Below, one piece after another: positions 1-6,341 of a DNA stretch of 20,439 nt. How positions within the stretch are numbered: position 1 is the stretch's first letter; each line of letters begins with the position of its first letter. The DNA lies in the NCBI GenBank assembly GCA_946407715.1, contig CAMJPH010000040.1:1-20439 (forward strand), given 5' to 3'. A program made the translations under genes and the position numbers. This DNA comes from an uncultured Bacteroidales bacterium (GTDB taxonomy: Bacteria; Bacteroidota; Bacteroidia; Bacteroidales; WCHB1-69). Below the pieces are notes generated by a model. That model was not told the DNA's origin, made no database searches, and worked only from the letters and a program-made list of their open reading frames with translations.

Positions 1-30
1 GATAACCAGCACAAAGGAGATGTTTTTCAT
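1..30 (-). CDS. N-terminus of an exported protein (partial, leaves the window)
   Basis: Reading leftward from an ATG at 30 gives MKNISFVLVI with no stop before the edge. A lysine followed by a hydrophobic stretch is typical of a signal peptide or first membrane segment. The start is supported by a promoter-like element upstream (motif at 100-111, -7-like box near 75-82). Only ten codons are visible, so no function can be given. The gene lies downstream of the flavodoxin gene on the same strand but appears to have its own promoter. Confidence 0.5.
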   Translation of the reverse strand, partial: MKNISFVLVI

Positions 31-74
31 ATTGAGTTCATTTAAACAACTTTACTATAATGACGCAAAAGTGT

Positions 75-111
75 CAAAAAGTTGCAGTTTGCTGTAATTT
101 TCTCCCGCAGA
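75..111 (-). promoter_or_regulatory. Putative promoter of the left-edge gene
   Basis: On the minus strand a 12-base motif TCTGCGGGAGAA (111 to 100) is followed after 17 bases by ACTTTTTG (82 to 75), which resembles a TAnnTTTG -7 box. The same 12-mer sits at nearly the same spacing in front of the flavodoxin gene. The box is imperfect, so the call rests mainly on the shared layout. The plus strand over the motif also carries three copies of GCAGAC (107-112, 116-121, 126-131), whose meaning is unknown. Confidence 0.35.
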
Positions 112-172
112 CTGCGCAGACCGACGCAGACCCTTTTTCAGCGCAAATCAGCGAGTTCCGCGGGAAAGCAAA

Positions 173-1015
173 CTACCGTATCACCTTCGTGAACACCGGT
201 GCTTTGTCTTTCTCCACCGTCACATATACTTGGATCTCGTCAGTGGGCATATCCGGCTTGTCCTCGCGGGGGAGGTTGACGGCGGTGAAGAGGTATTCCG
301 TGCCGTCGGGGAGCTCGCGGGAGGCCACCGTCTTGGCCTTGGCGTGGATCATCGGGTAGCCATCGACCGCCGCGTCGAAGATGGCGGCCTCGTCAGCGCT
401 CGCCTCGTGCTGCGCGGGGAAGTCCGCCAATTGGGGGCATTCACCCTCAAGGAATCCGTTGGCTATCAAGAAATTGTCCATCTCCTTGGGCATCGCCTCC
501 AGGCGGGCGGCGCGGACTCCGTAGCCGGGCAGGATCTCCGCGTTGGGTTCGGCCGCTGCCAAGTCCTTCACGCTGGATTCCAGTCCGCCGCTGCCGAAGG
601 TGCAGAACGGCACGATCTTCTTTCCGCTGAAGTCAGCGCTGTTGAGGAAGGTGGTCACGGGCGGCGCGTACGTCCCGAACCACACGGGGAAGCCGAGGAA
701 GATGACGTCATAGTTGGCGATGTCCGCTTTGACGGGTTGAATCTCAGGGAGGATGCCCTGCTCTTGATCTTTCTTGCAACGGTCGATGGTCGCCTGGAAG
801 TCAGAATCGTAGGGCTCCGCCATCGTGATTTCCTCAATGTCGGCACCGAGTTTGTTGGCGATTGCCTCCGCCACGGCCTTGGTGTTGCCGGTCTGGGAGT
901 AGTAGAGGACCAGCATCTTGGGGGCTTCCTCTTTCGGGGTTTCTTTCTTGGAACCGCAGGAGACGGCGGTCAGCGTCACGACTGCAAGGAGCAGTATCAG
1001 TTTGGGACTTTTCAT
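173..1015 (-). CDS. Flavodoxin-family lipoprotein
   Basis: A 280-residue protein. Residues 1-20 are a lipoprotein signal peptide with lipobox AVSC (lipid-bearing Cys20), so it should be tethered to a membrane outside the cytoplasm. Residues 34-190 look like a flavodoxin fold: the FMN phosphate loop SQTGNT (40-45), a core strand DVIFLGFPVWFG and a second flavin loop near FCTFGSGG, close to the Flavodoxin_4 type. About 80 further residues (200-280) extend beyond a normal flavodoxin and I cannot assign them. The ATG at 1015 is chosen because it places the signal peptide at the N-terminus; the frame stays open upstream to 1042. A TACTTTTG -7 box lies 24 bases upstream. Probable role: electron transfer or flavin-dependent reduction in the periplasm. 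The electron partner is unknown. Confidence 0.85.
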   Translation of the reverse strand: MKSPKLILLLAVVTLTAVSCGSKKETPKEEAPKMLVLYYSQTGNTKAVAEAIANKLGADIEEITMAEPYDSDFQATIDRCKKDQEQGILPEIQPVKADIANYDVIFLGFPVWFGTYAPPVTTFLNSADFSGKKIVPFCTFGSGGLESSVKDLAAAEPNAEILPGYGVRAARLEAMPKEMDNFLIANGFLEGECPQLADFPAQHEASADEAAIFDAAVDGYPMIHAKAKTVASRELPDGTEYLFTAVNLPREDKPDMPTDEIQVYVTVEKDKAPVFTKVIR

Positions 1016-1039
1016 ACGATTGTTCTTTGAATTCAGGCG

Positions 1040-1075
1040 CAAAAGTACTGTTTTTTCTGATAATTCTCCCGCAGA
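1040..1075 (-). promoter_or_regulatory. Promoter of the flavodoxin gene
   Basis: TACTTTTG (1047 to 1040, minus strand) is a perfect match to the Bacteroidetes -7 consensus TAnnTTTG. The 12-mer TCTGCGGGAGAA (1075 to 1064) lies 16 bases upstream, so its centre falls about 26 bases from the centre of the -7 box, where the TTTG -33 element is normally found. The start codon is 24 bases downstream. Confidence 0.55.
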
Positions 1076-1154
1076 ATTTGCAGTTACTTTCAGGAGCCCT
1101 ATTGCCGTAACGGTTCAAAAAAAGCTCTCTCTGGTCTAACTCTAACTCTGGTGT

Positions 1155-1187
1155 AACTCTATTCAAACTCTATTCAAACTCTATTCA
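1155..1187. repeat. Three perfect 11-base tandem repeats
   Basis: AACTCTATTCA occurs three times head to tail (1155-1165, 1166-1176, 1177-1187). Related AACTCT pieces lie just before it (about 1137-1149). It lies in the 212-base gap between the kinase stop and the flavodoxin start, where I see no gene or clear terminator. The unit length is not a multiple of three and there is no open frame, so it is non-coding. Confidence 0.7.
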
Positions 1188-1227
1188 CCGAAAAGCAGAA
1201 GGTTTATTACAGAACGTTCTTAAAGTT

Positions 1228-1611
1228 TTATTGAAATAAGGCGATGATTTTGGGAAGAAAAATGAGGATCCCGATGACGGCTGCAGTGATAGCATTCACC
1301 AGTACAGCTGCCGCCGCCAGGTCTTTGACCTTCTTGATGCGGTCGTCGCGTTCGGGGCAGACCACATCGGAGAGGTCCTCGATGGCCGAGTTGAAGATCT
1401 CGCCGCTGAAGACCAGTCCGACGGCAAACGCGACGGCCGCCCATTCCAGCAGCGACAGTTTGAGCAGCGCACCCGCGATGATGACGCAGACGGTCGCGAA
1501 CAGATGTATCCGGCTATTGTGTTCCTCTTGGAAGAGCACCTTCAGCCCGTTGAACGCGTATGTGAAGCTTTTCAGCCGTTTCGCTATCGAAAATTTCTCC
1601 TGTTTTTTCAT
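1228..1611 (-). CDS. dgkA: Diacylglycerol/undecaprenol kinase (DgkA family)
   Basis: A 127-residue integral membrane kinase, the usual family length. The family phosphorylates diacylglycerol or undecaprenol with ATP, recycling lipid carriers for envelope synthesis. Family residues are visible: QEEHNSRIH (29-36), EIFNSAIEDLSD (71-82; Glu71, Asn74, Glu78 correspond to the E. coli DgkA active-site Glu/Asn/Glu) and KVKDLAAAAV (94-103; Lys96-Asp97). Hydrophobic segments lie near 38-54, 57-70 and 102-120. The ATG at 1611 is preferred to the in-frame TTG at 1629 because TTG is a rarer start and lies inside the -7 box. Undecaprenol kinase is the likelier activity outside proteobacteria, by family knowledge. 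Confidence 0.88.
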   Translation of the reverse strand: MKKQEKFSIAKRLKSFTYAFNGLKVLFQEEHNSRIHLFATVCVIIAGALLKLSLLEWAAVAFAVGLVFSGEIFNSAIEDLSDVVCPERDDRIKKVKDLAAAAVLVNAITAAVIGILIFLPKIIALFQ

Positions 1612-1626
1612 TGTTTTTTTAATCCG

Positions 1627-1634
1627 CAAAAATA
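1627..1634 (-). promoter_or_regulatory. -7 promoter box of dgkA
   Basis: TATTTTTG on the minus strand is a perfect TAnnTTTG match. It ends 15 bases before the ATG at 1611, implying a very short leader. No good TTTG is seen at the -33 position. Confidence 0.5.
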
Positions 1635-1650
1635 CGTAATATTTCGAATT

Positions 1651-2442
1651 TCACATTTCCAACCACATCCTCCGTTCCTCGTCATCCATCTTTTCGATGG
1701 CGTAGCGAAGGGCGGTGCGGGGCATTTCGTGTGCGTGCAGCTGGAGGAAATCTCGCAGCAGGTCCATATCGATACGTTTCCCCATCTCGCGGAGCATCCA
1801 GCCGACCGCCTTCTGCATCAGGTCGTGCGGGTGGTGCAGGTGTATTTCCGCATAACGCAGGCACCACCAGTAGTCGCCCTGCTGTAGGGTCTTCCACGTG
1901 CATACCATGCTCATGCGCCGTTTCCATAGGCAAGGACTTGCGGCCAGCTCGTCCATCACTTGCACCTTGTAGTCCTCATGCATGTCCAGCTCTTCACCAC
2001 CGAGGAAAGTGGGCAGTAATAGCCAGTTGCCCAGTATCTTATGGGTGAAAAGATCCACTAAATCCCAATTGTTGGCCCGTTCGGCATATTGCAGATACAT
2101 CGTGAGGATTTCGTCCCGCCGGCGGGCCGCTTCCGCATTGTTGGCCAGTCGTTTCGTGGCCAATTTCTCGAACTTCGAGACGAGAATCAGCAGACCGCAA
2201 AGCCGCACCTCGTGCCACTTCGACATCAGCAGCTCAGGCACCTCCTCAAGCGGGAAATCCTTAGCGACGGCCTTCACCACCTCGCGGGTCAGCGGCACCT
2301 TCAGCCCCAAGAACTCATCCCCCTCGCCATATTGCCCCGGCCCCGTCTTGAAAAACCGCATCAGCACCGAGCGTTGTTTCTCGTTGCGGAGGGATTCGAG
2401 GTAGGCGATGGTGGAGGGGGCGGAAAGGTGAGAACTGTTCAT
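1651..2442 (-). CDS. DNA alkylation repair protein (AlkD-like HEAT-repeat glycosylase)
   Basis: A 263-residue, mostly helical protein of the DNA alkylation repair family (AlkC/AlkD type). These are HEAT-repeat glycosylases that excise bulky or positively charged alkylated purines. In Bacillus AlkD the catalytic pocket uses Trp109, Asp113 and Arg148. Here NNWDLVD (124-130) keeps a Trp and an Asp at the same spacing (Trp126, Asp130), and Arg175/Arg176 in LWKRRMSMV match the third residue. Other family features are KWHEVRL (75-81) and KAVGWMLREMGK (211-222). The ATG at 2442 gives the usual family length. There is no obvious promoter box; the 58 bases upstream form the edge of the AT-rich island. 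Confidence 0.88.
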   Translation of the reverse strand: MNSSHLSAPSTIAYLESLRNEKQRSVLMRFFKTGPGQYGEGDEFLGLKVPLTREVVKAVAKDFPLEEVPELLMSKWHEVRLCGLLILVSKFEKLATKRLANNAEAARRRDEILTMYLQYAERANNWDLVDLFTHKILGNWLLLPTFLGGEELDMHEDYKVQVMDELAASPCLWKRRMSMVCTWKTLQQGDYWWCLRYAEIHLHHPHDLMQKAVGWMLREMGKRIDMDLLRDFLQLHAHEMPRTALRYAIEKMDDEERRMWLEM

Positions 2443-2500
2443 CGATTGCTGATAATTAGTTGTTTATTTGGTTAATTGGATTATGAGTCCAAGAAAATTA

Positions 2501-3397
2501 CTATTTTGATTGCCGAAAACTATAATTTGCTGATGATAAATACATTCCTATTTGAAATATTGCTGCTTTTAATACTTGGAAACAAATCTCAGCCGTATGA
2601 ATATCAGGGATAAAGTTGCGACTCATTTGTTCAAAAGGATGAATATAATTCCTGAAATCACGCAATACATGACTGAATTTTTTCACATCCTCTTTAATAT
2701 AACCTAATTCAAAAGAAACGTCAATTAAATTGTTAAGAGTCCATTCTGATAACATTTTTACTTTACCGTTGTTTTTTGGTGACGAATTGGCTTGGTTAAA
2801 CTGTTTAGGATTGTTTGTTGCCATACCCAATAATATCCCTTCTAAAGTGCTACCTGATAGAAATATAGCAGCTAGCGGAATATTGTTCGTCATACTTTTC
2901 TTTATTTCATCTATTCGGAATTCCATTATAGGAATAAGAGAAGGTTGGAGATTCAGCTTATTCAAATCCAAATCATATTTTTTCAATAAAAATGATTGTT
3001 CGTCTATTGGCGGTATTTCTTCTTCTTTTTTCTTGTCTATATTAATTTCCCCAGCTTTGCGAAATGTGATTTCTTTATTCATACGAACAATTTGCCAATC
3101 ATCAAAAGCAAGGTATTGATTAAAGTCCGAAATAAAAGAATCTAGTTCAGTGTATCTACCAATATAATTTACAGGATTGAACAAAGCCTTAATACATTTA
3201 TCCAATTCAGGTGTACCATTTAGTTTTGAGAGCTTTTCGTCCGTATAAATCCATCGTGATGGGAATCCTCGGCCATATTGATCATTAAAACCAAACTGAT
3301 TAAAAAAAGAAACCAATTTAGATCCTGAACGGTATTCGGTTTCATCATTGATTAAATCACGGAGTTTCTCTAAAGTTTTTTTATTTAATATCATCAT
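2501..3397 (-). CDS. AbiJ-like protein with HEPN-type C-terminus
   Basis: A 298-residue protein. The N-terminal 110 residues (FFNQFGFNDQYG at 31-42, GFPSRWIYT at 44-52, LNGTPELD at 59-66) resemble the N-terminal domains in AbiJ-like abortive infection proteins. A charged linker (about 114-133) leads to a helical C-terminal half with LRDFRNYIHP (245-254). There Arg246, Arg249 and His253 form an R-x6-H / R-x3-H pattern like the RNase motif of HEPN domains. No membrane segment or signal peptide is seen. It starts 25 bases after the nucleotidyltransferase stop on the same strand, so it is probably the last gene of that operon. AT-rich like its neighbours. Likely a toxic effector or accessory RNase of the defence cassette. 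The domain names come from recalled family patterns; a HEPN partner of a MNT-type toxin-antitoxin pair is the alternative. Confidence 0.6.
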   Translation of the reverse strand: MMILNKKTLEKLRDLINDETEYRSGSKLVSFFNQFGFNDQYGRGFPSRWIYTDEKLSKLNGTPELDKCIKALFNPVNYIGRYTELDSFISDFNQYLAFDDWQIVRMNKEITFRKAGEINIDKKKEEEIPPIDEQSFLLKKYDLDLNKLNLQPSLIPIMEFRIDEIKKSMTNNIPLAAIFLSGSTLEGILLGMATNNPKQFNQANSSPKNNGKVKMLSEWTLNNLIDVSFELGYIKEDVKKFSHVLRDFRNYIHPFEQMSRNFIPDIHTAEICFQVLKAAIFQIGMYLSSANYSFRQSK

Positions 3398-3422
3398 TCA
3401 AAGTATTAACTGCCAAAATACA

Positions 3423-4211
3423 TTAATTATTTTCGCACAACCCAGGCAATAGTTTCTTCAACCAAAAAAACTGTTTTTCTTCATTCCCTTGATTGTTATA
3501 CATACAAATGTAATTGATCGCTTGGCGTACGCTTGGTATACCTTTGGCAACATCATTCAATGAATACACAAATCTACTATATGTATCATTAGCATTCCAA
3601 TATCTTAATTCAAGGATTTTTTTCTCCATCAAATATGACTCAAAAGGATAATTAGCGGCAGCATTCCAATGCTTGCATAAACGTATAGTATTTCTAATGA
3701 TATTATTTCCACACTCTTGATTTCTATCTGATAAAAGTTGATTGATGTCATTGGGGGCAGTTTGCATCCATTCTCCATCTTTAGCAGGAATAAAATACCG
3801 TTTTCCACCCAAAAAGGGAATCTGAGTATAAGCAGGAACCAAATCAAATTTGATATGATTCAACTCCAGTTTAACTGCAGGAAAGTCTTTCTTGGAAATC
3901 GAATTGGGATATGCAGTAGTAACTACGGATAATAATTTCCTTCTATATGTTTCAGGTTTTAATAAATTATCTTCATTATTGAAAACTATCATTAAGTCAA
4001 TATCTGAATTTGGGTCATGTTTGCGTGGCAATATTGTGTTACGAGTATAAGAACCAAAATCTATAATTTCAACAATCTGACCATAAAGTTTTTGCCATAA
4101 AATATCTTTAAGATGGTTAATAGAAATATTTATTTTGTTTCGTTCTTCATCCTTATATGACAGGACTAAATTTTGTTGTGCAAAATTTGTTAGTATAGAA
4201 TTTATACTCAT
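3423..4211 (-). CDS. SMODS/CD-NTase-like nucleotidyltransferase (CBASS signal synthase)
   Basis: A 262-residue pol-beta-type nucleotidyltransferase. Visible are the GS loop GSYTRNT (53-59), the metal-binding pair SDIDLMIVF (69-77; Asp70, Asp72) and a third acid in KFDLVPAY (121-128; Asp123). Further conserved stretches are LELNHIKFDLVP, FIPAKDGEW (140-148) and RLCKHWN (177-183). This matches my memory of SMODS-domain nucleotidyltransferases, which make cyclic di- or trinucleotides after phage infection in CBASS. The start is ATG at 4211, 15 bases after the SLATT stop. At 262 residues it is shorter than many CD-NTases (300-400), but all three carboxylates are present, so it should be active. 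The nucleotide product cannot be predicted. A MNT-type antitoxin is less likely given the size and the SLATT neighbour. Confidence 0.78.
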   Translation of the reverse strand: MSINSILTNFAQQNLVLSYKDEERNKINISINHLKDILWQKLYGQIVEIIDFGSYTRNTILPRKHDPNSDIDLMIVFNNEDNLLKPETYRRKLLSVVTTAYPNSISKKDFPAVKLELNHIKFDLVPAYTQIPFLGGKRYFIPAKDGEWMQTAPNDINQLLSDRNQECGNNIIRNTIRLCKHWNAAANYPFESYLMEKKILELRYWNANDTYSRFVYSLNDVAKGIPSVRQAINYICMYNNQGNEEKQFFWLKKLLPGLCENN

Positions 4212-4226
4212 ATTATTTATTAATCG

Positions 4227-4733
4227 TTAAAAAAACCATTTGTCCACTTCGCTATCTTTTTTTTCAATTGCCTTCTTTGCCACTCTTCGTGCAAACAAAG
4301 GAATATCCCATTTACAACTCTGATTAAGTTTATTTACTTCATTATTCAGCTCTTCGATTTTTTCTTTTGAAATAGATTCAAGAAAAAAAGCTGTCCTAAG
4401 GTCTTTATGAAGAGCTAAATATTTTTCGGCTACTTGCTTGTGATTGCTACAGTATTCCTTGTTCTCTGCACTATCCCATATGAGTAATGCTATCATTCCA
4501 AACAAAGAAACGACTGATAGTACTTTACAAAGAATCGGATTGGAAATGGCTATTCCAATAACACTAACTATTGCACAAATCCAGATGGTGGTTGTAACAC
4601 ATATCCTTCTGATGTCACATGCCTTAAAATGTCCTTTTGCAGAATATATAGTATCCTCTCCTAATTTTTGTACTAGTTTTTTCATGTTTGAATCGGTTGT
4701 CTCCATAATAATAAATATTTGTTGATAATCCAT
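4227..4733 (-). CDS. SLATT-domain two-TM membrane effector
   Basis: A 168-residue protein. A helical N-terminus with EDTIYSAKGHFKAC (26-39) is followed by two hydrophobic helices (about 46-64 and 68-86), then a cytoplasmic helical tail with HKQVAEKYLALHKDLRTAF (98-116) and a basic C-terminus. This is the pattern of SLATT domains (SMODS and SLOG-associating 2TM effectors), thought to damage the inner membrane when triggered by a nucleotide signal. The ATG at 4733 is chosen: AGGAAG lies about 12 bases upstream. The frame is open to a TTG at 4790, two bases from the preceding stop, so a longer form cannot be excluded. It lies 15 bases before the nucleotidyltransferase start, as in effector-synthase pairs of type I CBASS. 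Confidence 0.75.
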   Translation of the reverse strand: MDYQQIFIIMETTDSNMKKLVQKLGEDTIYSAKGHFKACDIRRICVTTTIWICAIVSVIGIAISNPILCKVLSVVSLFGMIALLIWDSAENKEYCSNHKQVAEKYLALHKDLRTAFFLESISKEKIEELNNEVNKLNQSCKWDIPLFARRVAKKAIEKKDSEVDKWFF

Positions 4734-4791
4734 ATTTCTTTTCTTCCTGCATTCATTCTTCCGTTCTTCCTCTGCAAAGCTAAATTCCAAT

Positions 4792-6237
4792 TTAATTCAC
4801 ATAGTACCTGTCTAATATTTCTTTAAAATGCGGGATGTTCTTTTCTTTTGCTATTACTTTCATTTCAGCTATATCGAAAAAATCAATGTCGTATTTGTGT
4901 GTGTTTTGTTTAGCTTTCGCTAATTTTTCACGTGATATGTCTGAGAATCCTCCCGTACACCAAATTTCAAACACAACGCGTTTGTTTTGTAACGAGTCAC
5001 ATTGTAACGCCCATTTTCGGAAATGTGGTATTTTTTTGGAAAGCCAAGTCTCTATATATTCATCGTCAATCGGAGAGTTAAGGCCTTTACACTCAGCAAA
5101 GACGACTTTCTCTTGATATACTGCATAAACATCTATTTCTTTTTTTTCTCCATCATAAATGATATTTTTTGAAATATCTAAATTTTGACATAATTGAGCA
5201 TGAAAATAACCAACTGCCATTTCGAACAAATCTCCTTTTAAATTATATGTTATTCCAGAGGCGATTTTTTCTATTTCCGATAATAACTTTAAATATTGTT
5301 CTGGATTCTTTTTTAATATTGCTCCTGCATTATACATCAAGTTAAAAATTCCATATATTGTTTCAGAGTATTTAGTTCCGAACAATTCATCAATATTTCC
5401 AACTACAATGCCATTTGTTTTCAGAACATTATATATTTCTGAATCATGAGAACCAATAATCAAAAAAGGGATGAATCTTGCCAGCTGCTTTTGCATAGAT
5501 ATATTTTGAATCTTTCTGACAAAAAAGTCCACATCATCCTTTGATATTTCTTTGTTTAATAAAACATCTGCTATTACGAATGCAGGTATGGGTTTGCCCT
5601 CTTTTTTTAATGTCTTTCCTGTCAAACTTTTTATGTAAGAAGGAGCGACCATGCCAAATTGGTAGCCTGAAAATACACTATGAAATTTTGCTAAATTATA
5701 AGAAATAAAACCAGTATTCCGTGCCCATTCATGAAATTGTTGTAATACTATATTTTGAATAGTATTTATCGCCTTACTTTTTATGTCTATTACTTCATCG
5801 CAACCACGGATACAATATTGTTCGTTTCCCTTTTCAATAAGTCGTACATTATTCAAATCAGCTATTACCGTTTCAAATAATTTATGCCCCTTTATTTTTT
5901 CAACAGGGCTATTAGAATATGAAGCAAGATTATTGAGAGGGATAGAACCATAATGAAGCCGAAGGGCATTGACAATAGTATAATGTTGAATAGCATTTTC
6001 TTTTAATACAACTATCAGCCTTTCATAATAGGTATCCGTATTCCAATTGTCACGAGCATATAAAATAGATTGACCATCTCTACAAATTTTCTTAATTTTA
6101 CAGATATCATCAGGTAAGCGTTCTATTCTTTTTCGTGCTGTTTCTACTTTGATATGATACTGTTTTACACAAAAATCAATTGCATCTCCAGATGATACAA
6201 CTATCTCATTTTTAATATATTTGATCAAATCTGTCAC
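4792..6237 (-). CDS. Winged-helix + PD-(D/E)xK nuclease, defence-associated
   Basis: A 481-residue protein. The N-terminal 150 residues look like one or two winged-helix units (VKQYHIKVETARKRIERLP at 24-42; YTIVNALRLHYGSIPLNNL at 86-104). The middle (160-330) is unassigned and helical. The C-terminal part has a PD-(D/E)xK nuclease core: Glu339 in GDLFEMAVGY, Asp369 in EIDVYAV and Glu382-x-Lys384 in VVFAECKG. This suggests a DNA-cutting enzyme of the restriction or Mrr type with its own DNA-recognition part. No membrane segments are seen. The start is GTG at 6237; I see no suitable ATG nearby. It is the first gene of the AT-rich cassette, and its stop is 58 bases before the SLATT ATG. It may cut foreign DNA, or act as regulator or extra effector for the CBASS-like pair. 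The specific family is not recognised. Confidence 0.6.
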   Translation of the reverse strand: MTDLIKYIKNEIVVSSGDAIDFCVKQYHIKVETARKRIERLPDDICKIKKICRDGQSILYARDNWNTDTYYERLIVVLKENAIQHYTIVNALRLHYGSIPLNNLASYSNSPVEKIKGHKLFETVIADLNNVRLIEKGNEQYCIRGCDEVIDIKSKAINTIQNIVLQQFHEWARNTGFISYNLAKFHSVFSGYQFGMVAPSYIKSLTGKTLKKEGKPIPAFVIADVLLNKEISKDDVDFFVRKIQNISMQKQLARFIPFLIIGSHDSEIYNVLKTNGIVVGNIDELFGTKYSETIYGIFNLMYNAGAILKKNPEQYLKLLSEIEKIASGITYNLKGDLFEMAVGYFHAQLCQNLDISKNIIYDGEKKEIDVYAVYQEKVVFAECKGLNSPIDDEYIETWLSKKIPHFRKWALQCDSLQNKRVVFEIWCTGGFSDISREKLAKAKQNTHKYDIDFFDIAEMKVIAKEKNIPHFKEILDRYYVN

Positions 6238-6260
6238 GGCGCACTATTTATATAAAAATA

Positions 6261-6287
6261 CTAAAAAATGGGGTGTTCAATTTTTAG
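6261..6287. promoter_or_regulatory. AT-rich inverted repeat upstream of the nuclease gene
   Basis: Arms CTAAAAA (6261-6267) and TTTTTAG (6281-6287) flank a 13-base loop, in the 104-base gap between the type IIG gene and the nuclease gene. On the plus strand it is followed by a run of T. It could be a weak terminator or an operator for the nuclease cassette. On the minus strand TATTTTTA, one base off the -7 consensus, lies between it and the GTG. The stem is all A/T except its closing pair, so it would be unstable. Confidence 0.25.
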
Positions 6288-6341
6288 TTTTTTTTGTAAT
6301 ATACTAATGTTTTCGTTTCGCAGTTATAAATTTTCACTCGT

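Noticed and set aside
230..1030. Long plus-strand open frame antisense to the flavodoxin gene
   Set aside because: It mirrors a clearly coding minus-strand frame in GC-rich DNA and its translation shows no recognisable domain. The same applies to other long antisense frames at 13722-14630, 15621-16301, 19293-19919, 19356-19976 and 19735-20184.
1211..1220. AGAACGTTCT, a perfect 10-base palindrome after dgkA
   Set aside because: It does not extend, has no T-tract and is not near a start codon; a 10-base palindrome is expected by chance in a window this size.
2443..2500. Attachment site or direct repeat marking the left edge of the defence island
   Set aside because: I could not find a matching repeat near 6240-6340, 9320-9485 or 11472-11705, and there is no integrase or tRNA.
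4734..4790. Longer SLATT protein starting at a TTG at 4790
   Set aside because: No ribosome-binding sequence precedes it and the extra 19 residues are highly charged. The ATG at 4733 has AGGAAG upstream. It remains possible because it would begin one base after the preceding stop.
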